Source: CAZDSS01 sp964508185
GTDB lineage: Bacteria > Pseudomonadota > Alphaproteobacteria > Sphingomonadales > Govanellaceae
DNA: 8,240 nt
Assembly: GCA_964508185.1 (NCBI GenBank)
Contig: CAZDSS010000108.1
Coordinates: 1-8,240 of the forward strand
Reading direction: 5' to 3'
Part shown: in pieces, positions 6,327 through 8,240 of the stretch
Position numbering within the stretch: the first letter of the stretch is position 1
Layout: the number at the start of each line of letters is the position of its first letter
Program-made: the position numbers and the translations under genes
Notes under the pieces: model-generated
Database searches by the model: none
Told to the model about the DNA's origin: nothing
The model's input: only the letters and a program-made list of their open reading frames with translations

Positions 6327-7286
6327 ATGTCCGTCACCCAGGAAGGCACCAAAGGTCACGGCAGGATCTTCGACAGCATCATCGACACCATCGGCAACAC
6401 CCCCCTCGTGCGCCTGAAGCGCCTGTCGGCGGGGCTCAAGGCCGAGGTGGTGGTGAAGCTTGAATCCTTCAATCCCATCTGCTCGGTCAAGGACCGGATC
6501 GGCGTCGCCATGATCGACGCCCTCGAGCGCGCGGGCAAGATCAAGCCGGACACCCTGATCGTGGAGCCGACCTCGGGCAATACGGGGATCGCCCTCGCCT
6601 TCGCCTGCGCCGCCAAGGGCTACAAGCTGATCCTCGTGATGCCGGAAAGCATGTCCATCGAGCGGCGCAAGATGCTCGCCCTCCTCGGCGCCGAGCTGGA
6701 GCTGACGCCCGCCGCCAAGGGGATGCGCGGCGCCATCGACCGCGCCAACGAGATCCTGAGATCCAATCCCAACGCGGTGATGCCGCAGCAGTTCGACAAT
6801 CCGGCCAATCCCGAGATCCATCGCCGCACCACGGCGGAGGAGATCTGGAACGACACCGCGGGCCGGGTCGATGTGGTGGTGTCCGGGGTCGGCACCGGCG
6901 GGACGTTGACCGGCGTCGGCCAGGTCCTGAAGTCGCGCAAATCCTCGGTGCGCATCGTGGCCGTAGAGCCCGAGGACAGCCCGGTCCTCTCCGGCGGCCA
7001 GCCCGGCCCGCACAAGATCCAGGGCATCGGCGCGGGCTTCGTGCCATCCATTCTGGACACCAAGCTCATCGACGAGGTGGTGACCATCGGCAACGAGACC
7101 GCCTTCGCGACCGCGCGCCAGATCGCCCGCGAGGAAGGGATTCCGGTGGGCATCTCGTCGGGCGCCGCCGTCGCCGCCGCGCTCGAGATCGCCAAGCGGC
7201 CGGAGATGGAAGGCAAGCTCATCGTCACCGTGCTGCCCGACTTCGCCGAACGCTATCTCACGACCGCCCTCTTCGAAGGGCTCTGA
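6327..7286 (+). CDS. cysK: Cysteine synthase A (O-acetylserine sulfhydrylase)
   Basis: This pyridoxal-phosphate enzyme makes L-cysteine from O-acetylserine and sulfide in the cytoplasm. The 319-residue protein matches the family length (E. coli CysK 323). It shows IGNTPLVRL (22-30), the PLP-binding Lys55 in SVKDRIG, the substrate loop TSGNTG (82-87), MPQQFDNPANP (152-162), the phosphate-binding GTGGT (189-193), HKIQGIGAGFVP (229-240), SSGAA (278-282) and PDFAERYLTT near the end. The HKIQGIGAGF segment is the CysK type rather than CysM type. It follows the Rrf2 regulator and precedes a MoeB-like adenylyltransferase, forming a sulfur-related trio. In Bacillus, CysK itself is a co-regulator of CymR, which makes the pairing notable. 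A longer version from the TTG at 6288 is rejected. Confidence 0.96.
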   Translation: MSVTQEGTKGHGRIFDSIIDTIGNTPLVRLKRLSAGLKAEVVVKLESFNPICSVKDRIGVAMIDALERAGKIKPDTLIVEPTSGNTGIALAFACAAKGYKLILVMPESMSIERRKMLALLGAELELTPAAKGMRGAIDRANEILRSNPNAVMPQQFDNPANPEIHRRTTAEEIWNDTAGRVDVVVSGVGTGGTLTGVGQVLKSRKSSVRIVAVEPEDSPVLSGGQPGPHKIQGIGAGFVPSILDTKLIDEVVTIGNETAFATARQIAREEGIPVGISSGAAVAAALEIAKRPEMEGKLIVTVLPDFAERYLTTALFEGL

Positions 7287-7293
7287 TGACGGA

Positions 7294-7319
7294 GGCGGGG
7301 CGCCACCGGCGGCCCCGCC
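7294..7319. other. Strong GC hairpin between cysK and the adenylyltransferase gene
   Basis: GGCGGGGC (7294-7301) and GCCCCGCC (7312-7319) form a perfect 8-bp stem over a 10-base loop. Within the loop GCC and GGC can pair further. The arm starts 8 bases after the cysK stop, and the hairpin ends 10 bases before the next ATG. No T-run follows, so it is not a classical intrinsic terminator. It could act on RNA stability, attenuation or translation of the next gene. Confidence 0.55.
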
Positions 7320-7329
7320 GCGTACCCCC

Positions 7330-8094
7330 ATGGCATTCACCGACGAGCAGCTCGAACGCTACGCCCGGCACGTGGTCCTTCGCGAGGTGGGCGGGCCGGG
7401 CCAGCAGGCCCTGATGCGCGCCCGCGTGCTGGTGATCGGCGCGGGCGGCCTCGGCTCGCCCGTGATCCTCTATCTCGCGGCGGCGGGGGTCGGGACCATC
7501 GGCGTCGTGGACGACGATGCGGTGAGCCTCTCGAACCTGCAGCGCCAGGTGATCCACCGCACGGCGGACATCGGACGGCCCAAGACCGAAAGCGCGAAGG
7601 ATGCCGTCGCGGCGCTCAACCCGGACGTCGCCATCGTCGAGCATCGCCTGCGCGTTACCGCCGACAATGCGGCGGACCTCATCGCGCAATACGACATCGT
7701 CGCCGACGGCTGCGACAATTTCACGACCCGCCTCATCGTGAACGACGTCTGCGTGCGCTTGCGCAAGCCCCTGGTGTCCGCGGCCCTCAGCCAGTTCGAG
7801 GGGCAGCTCGCCACATTCAAGCCATATGCGGGGGCGGATCTTCCCTGCTATCGCTGCTTCGTGCCGGAGCCGCCCCAGGGCATCGCCAACTGCGCCGAAG
7901 CGGGGATATTGGGCGCCGTCGCCGGCGTCATGGGCACATGGCAGGCGGTCGAGGTGATGAAGGAGATCATCGGGCTCGGCGACGGTCTTGCGGGCAAGCT
8001 GCTGCTGTTCGACGCCCTGTCGGCGCGCACGCGCCTCGTGCGGCTGCGCCGCGACCCGGATTGTCCCGCCTGCGGGAACATCAGGCGGGACTGA
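7330..8094 (+). CDS. moeB: MoeB/ThiF/HesA-family sulfur-carrier adenylyltransferase (E1-like)
   Basis: E1-like enzymes of this family activate the C-terminal glycine of a small sulfur-carrier protein (MoaD, ThiS or similar) as an acyl-adenylate, ready for sulfur transfer. The 254-residue protein is close to E. coli MoeB (249). It has the RYARH start (10-14), the nucleotide-binding GAGGLGS (37-43), SNLQRQVIH (68-76), GRPK (82-85), and DGCDNFTTR (126-134) with the Mg/ATP aspartate. Zinc cysteines are Cys173/Cys176 and Cys245/Cys248. NCAEAG with Cys188 is at the ThiF/MoeB catalytic-cysteine position. No rhodanese domain is attached, unlike MoeZ/MOCS3. The partner carrier is not in the window, so MoeB versus ThiF/HesA cannot be decided and the symbol is provisional. 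The ATG has no visible Shine-Dalgarno sequence and follows the GC hairpin closely. It is the last gene of the rightward block. Confidence 0.87.
   Translation: MAFTDEQLERYARHVVLREVGGPGQQALMRARVLVIGAGGLGSPVILYLAAAGVGTIGVVDDDAVSLSNLQRQVIHRTADIGRPKTESAKDAVAALNPDVAIVEHRLRVTADNAADLIAQYDIVADGCDNFTTRLIVNDVCVRLRKPLVSAALSQFEGQLATFKPYAGADLPCYRCFVPEPPQGIANCAEAGILGAVAGVMGTWQAVEVMKEIIGLGDGLAGKLLLFDALSARTRLVRLRRDPDCPACGNIRRD
8063..8091. other. Perfect 10-bp stem hairpin at the end of the adenylyltransferase gene
   Basis: GTCCCGCCTG (8063-8072) and CAGGCGGGAC (8082-8091) are exact reverse complements around a 9-base loop. The stem lies inside coding sequence, covering the codons of the last zinc motif and the tail up to the stop. 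It stands between two convergent genes, where a bidirectional terminator is expected, but neither strand has a T-run next to it. A terminator or 3'-end stabiliser role is an inference. Confidence 0.5.
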
Positions 8095-8104
8095 CGTCGC
8101 GCGA

Positions 8105-8240
8105 TCAGTCCTTGGCGTAGACCTTGGCCGGGCCCCAGTCCATGATGACCCGGTCCGGCGGGGTATGGCCGTCCACGAAGGTCTTGATGTTGATGATGAC
8201 CTTCTCGCCCATGTCGATGCGGCCCTCGATGGTGGCCGAG
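8105..8240 (-). CDS. C-terminal end of an unrecognised protein, cut by window edge
   Basis: The last 44 codons of a leftward gene are visible, ending in TGA at 8107-8105. The tail reads through SATIEGRIDMGEK, then a beta-strand-like VIINIKTF, a turn rich in Pro and Gly (VDGHTPPDR) and DWGPAKVYAKD. Codon use, with mostly G or C at third positions, matches the neighbours and supports real coding. I do not recognise the family. It is convergent with the adenylyltransferase gene, with 10 bases between the two stop codons. Confidence 0.6.
   Translation of the reverse strand, partial: SATIEGRIDMGEKVIINIKTFVDGHTPPDRVIMDWGPAKVYAKD

Noticed and set aside
6297..7340. Long minus-strand open frame opposite cysK (347 codons)
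   Set aside because: It is antisense to an intact cysK, rich in Gly, Asp and His, with no domain signature.
1..8240. A hidden mobile element, toxin-antitoxin, CRISPR or defence system
   Set aside because: I found no transposase, integrase, direct-repeat array, tRNA or composition shift. Nearly every base belongs to a core metabolic gene or a short gap.

Overview
This is a GC-rich chromosomal window with tightly packed housekeeping genes. It looks like an alphaproteobacterium: third codon positions are mostly G or C, the products read as alphaproteobacterial versions, and the order ech / mutM / (divergent) ubiE-ubiB-coaBC-dut is the arrangement found beside dnaA and rpsT in many Rhizobiales-type genomes. 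I cannot name a genus. I see no mobile element, prophage, CRISPR array, RNA gene or defence island.

Left block, minus strand (1-1552): mutM (DNA-repair glycosylase) is transcribed leftward, followed by a small predicted outer-membrane lipoprotein and then the N-terminal part of a short-chain enoyl-CoA hydratase that runs off the left edge. About 80 bases (1553-1631) separate mutM from the divergent rightward block and must hold the promoters of both.

Right block, plus strand (1632-8094): seven genes in one direction with short gaps or overlaps. ubiE and ubiB serve ubiquinone synthesis. coaBC makes 4'-phosphopantetheine for coenzyme A, and dut clears dUTP and supplies dUMP. Then comes a sulfur-flavoured trio: an Rrf2-family regulator, cysteine synthase cysK and a MoeB/ThiF/HesA-type adenylyltransferase. 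The largest gaps in this block are 93 bases (ubiB-coaBC, holding a small palindrome), 43 bases (cysK-moeB, holding a strong GC hairpin) and 39 bases (rrf2-cysK).

Right edge: a convergent minus-strand gene of unknown function enters the window (8105-8240). Its stop codon lies 10 bases from the end of the adenylyltransferase gene. A perfect 10-bp stem hairpin sits inside the last codons of the adenylyltransferase gene.

Nothing here amounts to a clearly new system. The points most worth a second look are the Rrf2-CysK pairing, which resembles the CymR-CysK cysteine sensor of Firmicutes, the two GC hairpins around the adenylyltransferase gene, a possible leaderless ubiE transcript, and the uncharacterised lipoprotein coupled to mutM.
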